A stretch of DNA of 64,000 bases. Origin: an uncultured bacterium. GTDB taxonomy: Bacteria > Planctomycetota > UBA8742 > UBA2392. The notes below the pieces were generated by a model. The model ran no database searches. It saw only the letters and a program-made list of their open reading frames with translations, and was not told the DNA's origin. The stretch covers positions 62,001 through 126,000 of the forward strand of contig CALLQI010000015.1 in the NCBI GenBank assembly GCA_938014885.1, in the 5' to 3' direction. Below, piece after piece: positions 8,323-17,213 of this stretch. The number at the start of each line of letters is the position of its first letter. Position 1 is the stretch's first letter. The translations under genes were made by a program, and so were the position numbers.

Positions 8323-9468
8323 ATGTCCCGACTTGCATGGTTGTGCCTGCCCGTGTTGCTGTTTGTCGTCACCCGCACCGTTGCGCAGGACGCGCCTGAG
8401 GCCGACGTTGAAGTGCTGCTCAGCAACTCGCTGCAGGATTTAAAGGCCGACGAGAAGCTTCCGGTCGCGCTGGTTTCCGGCAAGGTGGACCTGCAGGGCT
8501 ATCGCATCCATGTGCCCGAAGCCGCCAAGCAGATGTTCGTGCATGTGCTGAACGCCACCGTGGACATTGACCTGTTTCTGGCCTCCAAGCAGGCCCCGGA
8601 CTTCGACTCGCTGTCTGACCTCACCCTCGCTGAGTCCATGACGCCCCGCCGCAACGAGATTCTGAAGTTCAGCCGCGAGGCCGGCCTCAAGCCCGGCAAA
8701 GTCGTGCTGTACGCGGGATCGCTGGCGGCACTGCCGGAAGAAGAGTTCGAGTTCAAGCTGCTGCTGAGCTTTGACACCCCGCCGAAGCTGGACGGCTCGG
8801 ACCTGCCGGTGGGCGCGGGCAAGTACAAGGACCTCGACCGCGCGGTCTGCGCCACGGTTGAACTGAGCACCGATTCAGGCGGCGGCAGCGGCACCGTGGT
8901 ATCGCCGCGCGGCCTGATTGTGACCAACCTGCACGTGCTGGAGAACGACGACGAGCCGGGAAATCATTACCGGCAGGCCTGGGTCGCCTTCAGCACCAGC
9001 GCGCGCAAGATTCCGCAGCAGGGTGCCATTGCCAGGGTGCTGGAAACCGACGCGGCGCTGGACCTGGCGCTGCTGCAAATCGAAACCGACCTCGACGGCA
9101 ACAAGTTTGAGGCGCCTGACTTCGTGTGGCTGCCGCTTGCGGCCGCCGACATGGCACTGGGCGCGAACATCCGCTGTTTGGGCTACCCGGCGATTGGCGG
9201 CTCTCGCAGTGTCACCAGCATCACGCTGACGCGCGGGATAGTGTCGGGCTTTGAAGAGAAAGACGGCGCGCTGCGCTGGTACAAATCCGACTGCCTGCTC
9301 AGCGGTGGCAACAGTGGCGGCTGCGCGATCAACGACGCCTTCGAGTTCGCGGGCATCCCCACCGAGGCGCTGCACGACCCCGACACGCTCGAGTTCCTCA
9401 GCTACATCCGCCCTGTAAGCGCCCTGCCCAAGGCCTGGCGCGACACGATTGCCAAGCAGGCAAAGTAG
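8323..9468 (+). CDS. Exported trypsin-like serine protease
   Basis: 381 residues, starting at the ATG at 8323 (GGAG six bases upstream) with a signal peptide (MSRLAWLCLPVLLFVVTRTVAQ). The N-terminal 170 residues form an all-beta region that may be a pre-peptidase domain (VHVLNATVDIDLFLASKQ resembles such modules). The catalytic domain follows with an intact triad. His204 lies in GLIVTNLHVLEN, Asp247 in AALDLALLQ, and Ser331 in LSGGNSGG. There is no PDZ domain. It lies 21 bp after the solenoid-parvulin gene and 82 bp before the PD40-like protein, so all three exported proteins are probably co-transcribed. Confidence 0.88.
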   Translation: MSRLAWLCLPVLLFVVTRTVAQDAPEADVEVLLSNSLQDLKADEKLPVALVSGKVDLQGYRIHVPEAAKQMFVHVLNATVDIDLFLASKQAPDFDSLSDLTLAESMTPRRNEILKFSREAGLKPGKVVLYAGSLAALPEEEFEFKLLLSFDTPPKLDGSDLPVGAGKYKDLDRAVCATVELSTDSGGGSGTVVSPRGLIVTNLHVLENDDEPGNHYRQAWVAFSTSARKIPQQGAIARVLETDAALDLALLQIETDLDGNKFEAPDFVWLPLAAADMALGANIRCLGYPAIGGSRSVTSITLTRGIVSGFEEKDGALRWYKSDCLLSGGNSGGCAINDAFEFAGIPTEALHDPDTLEFLSYIRPVSALPKAWRDTIAKQAK

Positions 9469-9550
9469 AGACTTTCCGCGCGTGACCTGTGGCCGTCTGC
9501 GGCGTAAACTCAGCGCCAAATTCAGGGCCGATACGAGTACGGAGACCGTG

Positions 9551-11773
9551 ATGAAGACCGCGACCGTGGTGGCATGTTTCGCTTTGATTGCGATTGCCTG
9601 GGTACCGGCACAGACGCCCGCGCTGGCGCAGGATGCGGCCACACTGGCCCCGGCATCCGAGGCTAAGCAGGGTGCCGTGCAGCGCGTCGAGCGCTCCACC
9701 AAAGTAGACGCGAAGTGGGAAGTCGGCGACGCGTACAAGGTCTCGGACCGCGCCACGGTGACTCGCGACCGGTTGACTGAAGAGTTCGTGAATGCCGTCG
9801 AAGGCGGCCGCGCGACTGAGGTCTGGCGCACCTACGGCGTGATCAAGACGGTGCGCACCACGTACGTCGACTTGGGACAGGGCCCACAGGCCTACCCGGT
9901 ACCCGAAACCGACTGGAAGGCCGACCAGACCTTCCGCCTGAAACAGGCCGCCGACGGCACCCGCACGCTCACCCACAAGGTGTTTGACACAATCGGTGCG
10001 GCCGACCAGGCGCTGATCGTGCGCGAGCGCGAGCCCAACCTGCTGCCGCCCAAGGCCGCCAAGATCGGCGACAGTTGGGACATCACGGCCGCGCATGTGG
10101 GCCTGCCGTTCCTGGCCACGACCCGCGAGAAGATCAATAGTGTCGAGGGCAAGGCGACGCTGAAAAGCATGGCGGCCCGGCCGGGCCTGCGCACCGCCAG
10201 CATTGCCGTCAGCGTGACGATGAAACTCAGCGTCGAGGAAAAGAACCAGTTTGATGGCTCAATCCTCACCCGCATCAACGAGACACTTACTTTCGAAGGC
10301 GAGTGCGTTGCCGACGCCATAGGCGGCCGCATGCTTTCGCTCAGCTGGAAGGGCAGCTCGAAGTTCAGCGGCGAGCAGTCGGGCTCACCGATCAACGGCA
10401 GCGCAAGCATTGAGGAAAGCTACAGCTTCCGGTACGGGCAGTTGAACTTGTCTGCGCCGGCATTGCAGGACATCGGCCCCGCCAAAGTTGAAGGCATCTA
10501 CACCGACAAACACGGGCCGCTCAAGCCCACCGAAATCGTGATCGCGCGCGCAAGCGGCAAGCAGATGCGCATGCAGGTGTACGACACGGCCTCGCGCAAG
10601 CTGGTACGCACAGTCCTGGCCTGGGACGGCAACAGCAGCGTCTCGCAACTCGCGATTTCGCCCGACCGGCGCAAGGTGGCCTTTGCGAGCAGCCTGAACA
10701 CGCACATCAGCGTCTTCACGCAGCAGGTGTTTGTGCTGGACCTCGACACGGGCAAGCTGGACCAGGTCACTTCCGCGTCGGCAACCGGCGACGGCCTTGA
10801 ACAGCCGATCCAGACTGCCAAGACCGCAACACTCAAAGGCCGCGTGGTCTGGTACGACGATGAACGCGGCATGCGTCGCGACCGCCACAGCGGCGTGCTG
10901 GGCAAGGTTGAGATCGACCGCACGCCCTGCAAGGTGGCAATCAACGTAGACGGCACCTTCGAGTTGACCAACGTGCCCGTGGGCGAGCCGCTGTTCATCC
11001 AGATCAGCGGTACGCTGCCGAATTACTCTGACGGCAGCATGCGCGGCGGACAGGACCTGATGGCAAAATACGTCGGAGCAACGATCCTGAACATGCAGAT
11101 CAAGGAAGGCACCCACGACCTGGGCGACGTGCGGATCAACCCATACTTCCTCAGCAGCGGTTACGGCCGCCCGGCCTGGAAGGGCGATGCACTGTGGGTG
11201 CAGCAGGAAGGTTGGCGCTCAGCCTACGTGTCGCGCTACAAGGGCAATGAGTGGAAGCAGCTTTCCTTCGGCGAGCTTGAGTACCTGACGGGCGCCTTCA
11301 GCGTCAGCCCCGACGGCAAGCATGTTGCGTTTGCCCGCGACACCAGCGGCGGCGCGGGCGGCCCGCTGTTCTTCACCAGCGAGGGCAAGGCCGTGTGGTC
11401 CACCGGCACGATCCTGACTGTCGGCTACGCCAGCGAGGGCGCCTGGACGCCCACAAGCAACGAATGGGTGTTCACCGCCGGCCTCACGCACACTTGTGGC
11501 GACAAGCTGTTCGGCGCGCCGGCCGTGGGCTACATCCGGCTGAAAGAGCAGCAGCACATCATGCCACAGGCCTGGCGCCAGCTTACGGGGCATACGATGG
11601 TCTCGCTGGCCATCGACGAAAGCGCGCATCACGCCTACTTCGTGACCCACTTCTGGGACCCCGAAAAGAACCTCACCTATGGCGAAGCCTGGCACTGGGA
11701 TGCCGGCACAGACACGCTGACGCGCCTGACCGGCTTCGGTGACGTGATCGCCGTCGGGGGACACGGCCGCTAG
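9551..11773 (+). CDS. Large exported protein with PD40/beta-propeller-like segments
   Basis: 740 residues. The start ATG at 9551 has GGAG upstream and gives a signal peptide (MKTATVVACFALIAIAWVPA, then LAQ). Residues about 50-310 are beta-rich (FNGSILTRINETL-like strands) with no family I recognise. From about 350 onward, segments such as QLAISPDRRKVAFAS and FSVSPDGKHVAFARD resemble PD40/TolB-type propeller blades. A carboxypeptidase-regulatory-like stretch (AINVDGTFELTNVPVGEPL) sits between them. It probably acts outside the cytoplasm, with protein-protein or ligand binding likely. No catalytic motif is seen. It is followed after 7 bp by a membrane protein, consistent with an operon. Confidence 0.65.
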   Translation: MKTATVVACFALIAIAWVPAQTPALAQDAATLAPASEAKQGAVQRVERSTKVDAKWEVGDAYKVSDRATVTRDRLTEEFVNAVEGGRATEVWRTYGVIKTVRTTYVDLGQGPQAYPVPETDWKADQTFRLKQAADGTRTLTHKVFDTIGAADQALIVREREPNLLPPKAAKIGDSWDITAAHVGLPFLATTREKINSVEGKATLKSMAARPGLRTASIAVSVTMKLSVEEKNQFDGSILTRINETLTFEGECVADAIGGRMLSLSWKGSSKFSGEQSGSPINGSASIEESYSFRYGQLNLSAPALQDIGPAKVEGIYTDKHGPLKPTEIVIARASGKQMRMQVYDTASRKLVRTVLAWDGNSSVSQLAISPDRRKVAFASSLNTHISVFTQQVFVLDLDTGKLDQVTSASATGDGLEQPIQTAKTATLKGRVVWYDDERGMRRDRHSGVLGKVEIDRTPCKVAINVDGTFELTNVPVGEPLFIQISGTLPNYSDGSMRGGQDLMAKYVGATILNMQIKEGTHDLGDVRINPYFLSSGYGRPAWKGDALWVQQEGWRSAYVSRYKGNEWKQLSFGELEYLTGAFSVSPDGKHVAFARDTSGGAGGPLFFTSEGKAVWSTGTILTVGYASEGAWTPTSNEWVFTAGLTHTCGDKLFGAPAVGYIRLKEQQHIMPQAWRQLTGHTMVSLAIDESAHHAYFVTHFWDPEKNLTYGEAWHWDAGTDTLTRLTGFGDVIAVGGHGR

Positions 11774-11780
11774 GCAACCC

Positions 11781-12539
11781 ATGGCAAGCGACGCCACGCA
11801 GCAGGGGCAAGCCGCGGCACGGACAGTGCTGCGGCTTGCCGTTTCCCTGACCTGTGTGGCCGTGGCGTGGCAGGCCCTGACCATCGGCGGGCCGGTATTC
11901 TCGTGGCTGTTCATGAATGCGGACTGGTCTGAACTCGCGGCCGTCCGGGCTGAGCGCGCAGGCAGCTTCGCGTTGCTGGCGGCGATTCCGTTCCTGTTCA
12001 CGCGTTTTGCCAAGCCCGCCGCCCTTGTCGTGTTCGCATGGCTGCTGGCCAACGCGACTGCGCAGGCGCTGGTTGAGCCATGGCTTCCGGCGCTGGTGAT
12101 CCCGGCCCAAGCCGCGCGGTGGGGGGCAGCATTGGCGTTGGTGTTCACCCGGCCGCAGTGGCTGCTGCGCGGTGCGATTGCGCTGACGTTTGCGGCGCAC
12201 GGTGTTGAGGCTCTGTACGCGCACCCGCTGTTCGTGGATTACCTGATACGCGGCTTCGGGCGCGTTTCGCTGGAGTTGGGCCAGCCTGCCGCCGAAAGCA
12301 TGCTGCTGGCGATTGGCGTAATTGACCTGCTGGTTGCGGTGCTGATCCTGCTGCCGAAGCGGTTGCTGCCCGTGGCGCTGTACATGGCGGCATGGGGCTT
12401 TCTGACGGCGCTGGCGCGGATGCTGTTTGCCGGGCTGGAAGCGTGGCCGGATGCACTAATCCGCGTGACCAATAGCGCGGTGCCTCTTACACTCGCGTTG
12501 CTCTGGGTGCGAGCGAATCGGGAATCGGGACATGCCTGA
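11781..12539 (+). CDS. Polytopic membrane protein of unknown function
   Basis: 252 residues with about seven hydrophobic helices (for example LAVSLTCVAVAWQALTIGG, ALLAAIPFLFTRFA, LLLAIGVIDLLVAVLILLP). The overall layout, four-helix halves with short loops, loosely resembles DoxX-like proteins, but I see no diagnostic motif. It starts 7 bp after the PD40-like gene and overlaps the following phosphoesterase gene by 8 bp, so translation is probably coupled. It is likely an inner-membrane partner of the exported proteins around it; that role is inference from position only. Confidence 0.7.
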   Translation: MASDATQQGQAAARTVLRLAVSLTCVAVAWQALTIGGPVFSWLFMNADWSELAAVRAERAGSFALLAAIPFLFTRFAKPAALVVFAWLLANATAQALVEPWLPALVIPAQAARWGAALALVFTRPQWLLRGAIALTFAAHGVEALYAHPLFVDYLIRGFGRVSLELGQPAAESMLLAIGVIDLLVAVLILLPKRLLPVALYMAAWGFLTALARMLFAGLEAWPDALIRVTNSAVPLTLALLWVRANRESGHA

Positions 12540-13806
12540 ACAAACCAAGCGGGCCTTCTTCGGCAATTGGATTGTTGTGCTGGTGCTGCTGGGCGCGGCC
12601 GGTATTGGCGCCCTGACGGTGCTGGATCGGGCCGAGGCACGCGATACCAGCACCCGCGAGCAGGCCGGTTTGACCGCCCTCAAGGGCACGGTGCCCGCGC
12701 AGTGGCGCATCGTCTGGACTGAGAACCCGGCCACAGAAGCAGTGATCAGCTGGACCACCGCCGACAAACCTGCCAGCGCAAAGCTCCACTACGACACCGA
12801 GGCCCGTAACGGCGAGTTGCCGAAATACGCCAGCACGGCCGCGCCCGAAACCGCAGGCGTCTACACCGACAAGAAGATCAAGCTGCACTACCACCACGCG
12901 CGCCTCACGGGCCTGAAGCCCGACACCGTCTACTGGTTCACGATTGCCTGCGATGCCCAAGCCACCCGCGAGCTGCACTTCCGCACCGCGCCGGAAGGCG
13001 ACGTGGACTTCAAGTTTCTGTATGGCGGCGATTCGCGTACTAACCGCGGCGGTCGCCAGGCCATGAACAAGCGCATGCGCGCGCTGCTTGAGTCCGACCC
13101 GGCGATTCTGTGCCTTGTCCACGGCGGCGACTACGTCACCGACGGCGATGAGATGGAGGAATGGGTCGAATGGCTCAGTGATCACGAACTGACGACCACG
13201 GCGGGCGGCCGCGTACTGCCGGTCGTGCCCGCGCGCGGCAACCATGAGGCCAAGGGCCCGCAGTACGACGAAATCTTCTGCACCCCCGGCGACGAGGGCA
13301 AGAACTACTACGCCACGCGCTTCGGCAGCCAGTTCCTGATGATCAACCTGAACACCGAGATCAGCGCCGGCGGCGACCAGGCCGTGTTCCTAAAAGACAC
13401 GCTGGAAGCCAACAAAGCGCTGCGCTGGCAATGCGCGAACTATCACCGCCCGGCATACCCGGCCGTAAAGAAGCCCGGTGCCGCGTTGCAGCACTGGGTG
13501 CCGCTATTCGAACAATTCAACCTGGACGTGGCCTTCGAAAGCGACGGCCACGCACTTAAGCGCACCTGCGCGATCCGTGGCGGCAAGCCCGACGAAACCG
13601 GCGTCGTCTACATCGGCGAAGGCGGCCTGGGCGTGAAGCAGCGCACCCCGGACGCGGAACGCTGGTACTTCCAAGGCGGGATTACGGCCAGCGCCAATCA
13701 CGTGCAGAAGGTCAGCGTGACGAAGACCGAGATGAAGGTCGAGTCCATCGGCGAAGACGGCAGCCTGCTGGACACCTGGACCGGCAAGCCCCGCAAGCGC
13801 GAGTAG
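12532..13806 (+). CDS. Purple-acid-phosphatase-like metallophosphoesterase
   Basis: 424 residues. It is anchored by a single N-terminal hydrophobic segment (about residues 12-30, IVVLVLLGAAGIGALTVL), so the enzyme is probably periplasmic. Residues about 60-150 form a fibronectin-III-like purple acid phosphatase N-terminal domain (WTTADKPASAKLHY). The catalytic domain shows GGDSR (about 164), HGGDYVTDGDE (about 196), ARGNHEA (about 234), NYHRPAY (about 302) and SDGHALKR (about 336). These correspond to the metal-binding GDx, GDxx, GNHE and GHxx blocks. The Tyr of the usual GDxxY block is present (GGDYV). The last block lacks the second His of GHxH (GHAL), so metal coordination may be altered. 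It hydrolyses phosphomonoesters or related esters. Confidence 0.85.
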   Translation: MPEQTKRAFFGNWIVVLVLLGAAGIGALTVLDRAEARDTSTREQAGLTALKGTVPAQWRIVWTENPATEAVISWTTADKPASAKLHYDTEARNGELPKYASTAAPETAGVYTDKKIKLHYHHARLTGLKPDTVYWFTIACDAQATRELHFRTAPEGDVDFKFLYGGDSRTNRGGRQAMNKRMRALLESDPAILCLVHGGDYVTDGDEMEEWVEWLSDHELTTTAGGRVLPVVPARGNHEAKGPQYDEIFCTPGDEGKNYYATRFGSQFLMINLNTEISAGGDQAVFLKDTLEANKALRWQCANYHRPAYPAVKKPGAALQHWVPLFEQFNLDVAFESDGHALKRTCAIRGGKPDETGVVYIGEGGLGVKQRTPDAERWYFQGGITASANHVQKVSVTKTEMKVESIGEDGSLLDTWTGKPRKRE

Positions 13807-13809
13807 CCG

Positions 13810-14610
13810 CTACCTCCAGCCCTGGCTTTCGCGGCCGGGAAGGCTCGCCACGATCTCAGCGATGATGGCCACGGCGATTTCGGCCGGAGTCTGCGCGCCG
13901 ATGCTAAGGCCCACCGGGCACTTCACCCGTTGCCATTGCTCAGGCGCGATGCCGCGCCTTGCCGCCTGCTCGGTCATCTGGCCGAACTTCGCGCGGCTGC
14001 CGATGGCCCCGAACTGCGCGTTCGGAAGGCGTTGCAGGGCCGGGCCGAAGGCGTCCAGGTCAAAGTCCGCGTTGTATCCCAGCCCGATCACATGGGTGAA
14101 GCCGGGCAGGTCTTGACGGGTCAAGTATTCCGGGCCGCGCGCGACAACCACGTCCAGCGCGCCGGTAAAGTCGGAAGGCTGTGCGAACTCGGGGCGGTCG
14201 TCGATCACGACGTAGGGGTACTCCAGCAGCGCGCATTGTTGCGCGACGGCACGGGCAACGTGGCCGCCGCCGAGCAGCAGCAGGCATGGTTTGGGCATGA
14301 ACACCTCAATAAAGACCTCGTTGGTGCCGCCGCACAGCGACTTCACCAGGTTGCCGGGACGGTTCGTTAGTTCATAGTGCACGGTGCGTGAGCGCCCTTG
14401 CTGCAGGGCTTCGCGCGCCTGCGCGATCATCTTCAGCTCCGCGTCGCCGCCGCCAATGGTGCCCAGCGTTTCGGTGGAGGTCACCAGCATCAGGAAGCCG
14501 GCCTTGCCCGGTGAGCTGCCTCGCACCTTGACTAGATGCACCAGCGCGAACGCGTGGTTCCCGCGCGTGAGTGCCGCCGCCCGTTCAAAAATGGAAGCCA
14601 GTGAAGCCAT
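13810..14610 (-). CDS. XdhC/CoxI-family molybdoenzyme maturation factor
   Basis: 266 residues from the ATG at 14610. A GTG at 14646 would add 12 residues and sits closer to the upstream gene, so the start is uncertain. The N-terminal XdhC/CoxI domain is recognisable by VKVRGSSPGKAGFLMLV. Near residue 115 a Rossmann-type domain begins (CLLLLGGGHVARAVAQ), followed by VVIDDRPEFA. The family binds molybdenum cofactor and helps insert the sulfurated form into xanthine-dehydrogenase-type enzymes. No such dehydrogenase is in this window. It is the last gene of a four-gene minus-strand unit and converges on the phosphoesterase with 3 bp between stops. Confidence 0.85.
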   Translation of the reverse strand: MASLASIFERAAALTRGNHAFALVHLVKVRGSSPGKAGFLMLVTSTETLGTIGGGDAELKMIAQAREALQQGRSRTVHYELTNRPGNLVKSLCGGTNEVFIEVFMPKPCLLLLGGGHVARAVAQQCALLEYPYVVIDDRPEFAQPSDFTGALDVVVARGPEYLTRQDLPGFTHVIGLGYNADFDLDAFGPALQRLPNAQFGAIGSRAKFGQMTEQAARRGIAPEQWQRVKCPVGLSIGAQTPAEIAVAIIAEIVASLPGRESQGWR

Positions 14611-14652
14611 GGCCTGATTGTGAATTGCCCGGCAGCACTTGGCCACCTCGAG

Positions 14653-15375
14653 TCACTTGCCTGACTTGCGGCCGCTGCGCAGTTTGTTTCCTACTTCGCG
14701 CCTCACCAGTGCGGGCAGAGATTCACCATGGCGCTTGAGGAAACCTTCGACTGCGTTGCGATCGAAGCCCGCCAGTTGCCGCAGTGCCCAGCTCAGTGCC
14801 TTGTGGACCATGATGTGATCGTCGCCGACGGCCATCTCGCAGATCAGCAAGGATCGACGCGTGTCGCCTTTGCCGCCCTTGCTGGCTGTGTTCAGGGGCA
14901 CGGTGCTGACCACGGCGGCGCGGCGCCACCAGGGGTCTTTGCTGCGCGCCCAGCGCTGGACGTCGGTGTCGGTGATGCGGCCTTCGCGCCAGGCCGGGCC
15001 GCTGAGGCCGCACGCGAACACATCCACGCTGGCCCAGTTGTCGATGCCCCTGCCCAGCTTCTCAAGCTCTTTACAGGTCAAGGCCTCGCGCGCGGGCTTG
15101 TGGTGCATGATGGTTTCATAGGCGACCTGCCGCCCCTCCATGGTATTGCGCGCGATGATGGCGTGTGCCAGGGTGATCACGTCGCGGGCGGATTCGTTCT
15201 TCAGGAGGCGCTTGAAGTCGCGCACCACGGCCCGGATGTCGGCCGCGTAGACGCCGAGATTCTCCTGCGCGCTGGGGTAGTAGTTGGCGGTGGCGGCGTG
15301 GCGGTCGCGGTCCTTGCAGGCGCGCAGCCGGGCAATCACTTCGTCGGCGGCCTGCTTGATCCAGGCGGCGTTCAT
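14653..15375 (-). CDS. AlkD-like DNA alkylation repair / HEAT-repeat protein
   Basis: 240 residues of alpha-helical repeats typical of the DNA alkylation repair (AlkD-like) family. These are glycosylases that excise alkylated bases without base flipping. Characteristic stretches are LGVYAADIRAVVRDFKRLLK near the N-terminus, NWASVDVFACGLSGPAW (near residue 115) and DPWWRRAAVVSTV. The start at 15375 is fixed by an ATGA overlap with the stop of the upstream globin-like gene. The longer in-frame extension would overlap that gene by more. The C-terminus is basic (KLRSGRKSGK). Some family members have lost glycosylase activity; I cannot tell from the sequence. Confidence 0.85.
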   Translation of the reverse strand: MNAAWIKQAADEVIARLRACKDRDRHAATANYYPSAQENLGVYAADIRAVVRDFKRLLKNESARDVITLAHAIIARNTMEGRQVAYETIMHHKPAREALTCKELEKLGRGIDNWASVDVFACGLSGPAWREGRITDTDVQRWARSKDPWWRRAAVVSTVPLNTASKGGKGDTRRSLLICEMAVGDDHIMVHKALSWALRQLAGFDRNAVEGFLKRHGESLPALVRREVGNKLRSGRKSGK

Positions 15376-15827
15376 CGGGTCAGCTCGCCCAGCACGGCCA
15401 GCAGCTTGTCCCACGAAGCCAGCATCGACGCCAGCCGGTCCGGTTCATCGACGGCCGGGGGAAGGGTGCGCGACACGAACTCGCCGGCCATGGCCAGCGC
15501 AAGCGGAAACAGGCGTGGCGGCACAGCATCGCCGTGGCTGACTTCGTGCGCGTAGGTGCAGTAGTCTTCGTCGAAGTTGCAGCCGATGGTGCGCATCACG
15601 AAGCTGGCGAACAGGCTTTGCAGGTGCTCGCGCCGGGCCGGATCCAGGTCGCCCAGCACGCGGGCGGTGGCCTTGCGTTGCAGCGCCCCGTGCAGGGTGC
15701 GGATCAGGTCGCTCATCTGTGGCAGCAGGTGGCGGATGCTGTGGCGGACGTGGTCAATACTTGACTCGTCAAGACCGACCACCTCGGACAACAGTTCAAA
15801 GCGGGCTTGCGGCGACAGACCTTCCAT
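15372..15827 (-). CDS. Single-domain protoglobin / globin-sensor-like protein
   Basis: 151 residues, helical throughout. The segment LLPQMSDLIRTLHGAL, then LFASFVMRTIGCNFDEDYC, then AHEVSHGDAVPPRLFPLAL follows the layout of globin-coupled sensor domains. In those, a helix ending in H-x(2-4)-(G)-V-P-P-x-(W/L) carries the proximal haem histidine. His near residue 97 (SHGDAVPP) would be that ligand. No signalling domain is attached. It lies 9 bp after doxX and overlaps the AlkD-like gene by 4 bp. DoxX-type quinone or redox proteins and a haem protein could work together in gas or redox sensing; this is inference. The match is by pattern only. Confidence 0.5.
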   Translation of the reverse strand: MEGLSPQARFELLSEVVGLDESSIDHVRHSIRHLLPQMSDLIRTLHGALQRKATARVLGDLDPARREHLQSLFASFVMRTIGCNFDEDYCTYAHEVSHGDAVPPRLFPLALAMAGEFVSRTLPPAVDEPDRLASMLASWDKLLAVLGELTR

Positions 15828-15836
15828 GACGGCTTT

Positions 15837-16328
15837 CTAGAACAGGGGCACTTTCACCAGCCTGGCGCGCAGGATTGCATCCAGGCCCAGGTAGCGCCCG
15901 GCACTCGCCACTGCCAGCGTCAGCGCGATCAGCGCCATGGGCAACGCCCAGGTGCCGTGGTCGTAGCCCGTGCAGATAAAGGCAATCACCGCCATAACCG
16001 CAATGCCGATGCCTGCCACGCGCACCACGCCGCCCGCGAGCATCAGCGCGCCGAACAGCAGCTCAAAGATCACGATCAGCCACTGGAACAGGTAGACGTT
16101 CTCGTTGGCGGCCTCAAGGAACGCGTATTCAAACCAGCGCGGCGCGGTCAGGGACTCGATCACGTCCGGCAGGTGCTGCTGATCCGTGGCCAGCCAGCCT
16201 GCGTTCAGTTTGGTGAGCCCGAGTTTCAGCCAGAAGTAGCCGACGTAAAGGCGAAGCGGCAACAGCACCGCCGTCGCCGTGGTGGGACCTGAAAGAAACG
16301 CCGGAACGCGCCTTGTTTCTTCGGCCAT
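15837..16328 (-). CDS. DoxX-family membrane protein
   Basis: 163 residues with four transmembrane helices. The first carries PLRLYVGYFWLKLGLTKL, the typical DoxX/DoxD opening. Later helices are FQWLIVIFELLFGALMLAGG, GIGIAVMAVIAFICTGY and ALPMALIALTLAVASAGRYL. DoxX-family proteins associate with quinone-linked redox reactions or oxidative-stress protection at the cytoplasmic membrane. It is the first gene of the minus-strand unit doxX, globin-like, AlkD-like, xdhC. The next gene starts 9 bp after its stop. Confidence 0.85.
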   Translation of the reverse strand: MAEETRRVPAFLSGPTTATAVLLPLRLYVGYFWLKLGLTKLNAGWLATDQQHLPDVIESLTAPRWFEYAFLEAANENVYLFQWLIVIFELLFGALMLAGGVVRVAGIGIAVMAVIAFICTGYDHGTWALPMALIALTLAVASAGRYLGLDAILRARLVKVPLF

Positions 16329-16365
16329 GCAAACAGTCTACGCGCGCGGGGGTCGCGCCGAAAGG

Positions 16366-17199
16366 TCACGCTTCTACCCGGGCACGACGCAGCAGCGGCC
16401 GAATGCATTGCGCCACAAAGAAAGCGGCCACCAGCACAGCCACAATCATCGGCCCGGTAGGCAAGCCAAGCCAGTCGGCAAGAAACAGCCCGGTCACGCC
16501 GCCCGCCACGCTGATGCTGACGGAACCCCAGAACATCCCGGCCACACTGCGCGCCAGGCAGCGGCTTGTGGCCGCGGGCACGATAAGCAGCGCGTTCACC
16601 AGCAGTAGGCCCACGGCGCGCACGCCTACACTGACGGCCAGCCCCAGCACCACAATCAGCAGGTATTCGTAGCGCGCAACGTGCAGCCCCCGCGCCTGTG
16701 CCAGCGGCCGCGAAACGGCCATCAGCAGGAAGCGGTTGCCAAACAAGGCCACCATCAGCAGCGACAGCACGGCATTGGCCGCAAGCAGGATCAGGTCCGT
16801 GCCGCCCAGCAGCGCGATCTGGCCAAAGAGGTAGCTGTGCAAGTCGGCATAGCCCTTCTGGTGAAAGTACAGCAGATAGCCAATCGCAAGGCTGCCCGCC
16901 ATCGCCACGCCCAGCACGGTGTCGAGTGCCAGCGTCGTGAACTGGCGCAGGCTCGCTATCAGCAATGCCACAATGATCGCAAACCCGATCATCGTGGGTA
17001 CCGGGCTGCCAAGGCCAAGCAACATGCCCAAGGCCACACCCGCCAGAGTGCTGTGCGCCACGGCATCACTGAAGAAGGCCATGCGGCTGCTGACCACAAT
17101 CGGGCTAAGCACGCCGGAAGCCAGCGTAACGCAAACCACGCCCGCCAGGATCATCGCCTGCCAGCCGCTGGTGAAGTAGTTGGAGACTATCTCGAACAT
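16366..17199 (-). CDS. znuB: Zinc/manganese ABC transporter permease
   Basis: 277 residues with about eight hydrophobic segments of the ABC-3 (ZnuB/MntB/TroC) permease family. The conserved core SSRMAFFSDAVAHSTLAGVALG near residue 40 matches the family signature, and LDTVLGVAMAGSLAIGYLLY follows. It imports a divalent cation with the ATPase at 17370-18086 and the binding protein at 18076-18996. The His-rich loop of that binding protein favours zinc. The gene is separated from znuC by 170 bp of inverted heptamer repeats, unlike the tight znuA/znuC overlap, so its expression may be partly uncoupled. Confidence 0.92.
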   Translation of the reverse strand: MFEIVSNYFTSGWQAMILAGVVCVTLASGVLSPIVVSSRMAFFSDAVAHSTLAGVALGMLLGLGSPVPTMIGFAIIVALLIASLRQFTTLALDTVLGVAMAGSLAIGYLLYFHQKGYADLHSYLFGQIALLGGTDLILLAANAVLSLLMVALFGNRFLLMAVSRPLAQARGLHVARYEYLLIVVLGLAVSVGVRAVGLLLVNALLIVPAATSRCLARSVAGMFWGSVSISVAGGVTGLFLADWLGLPTGPMIVAVLVAAFFVAQCIRPLLRRARVEA

Positions 17200-17213
17200 G
17201 GTGTCCCGTCGTC

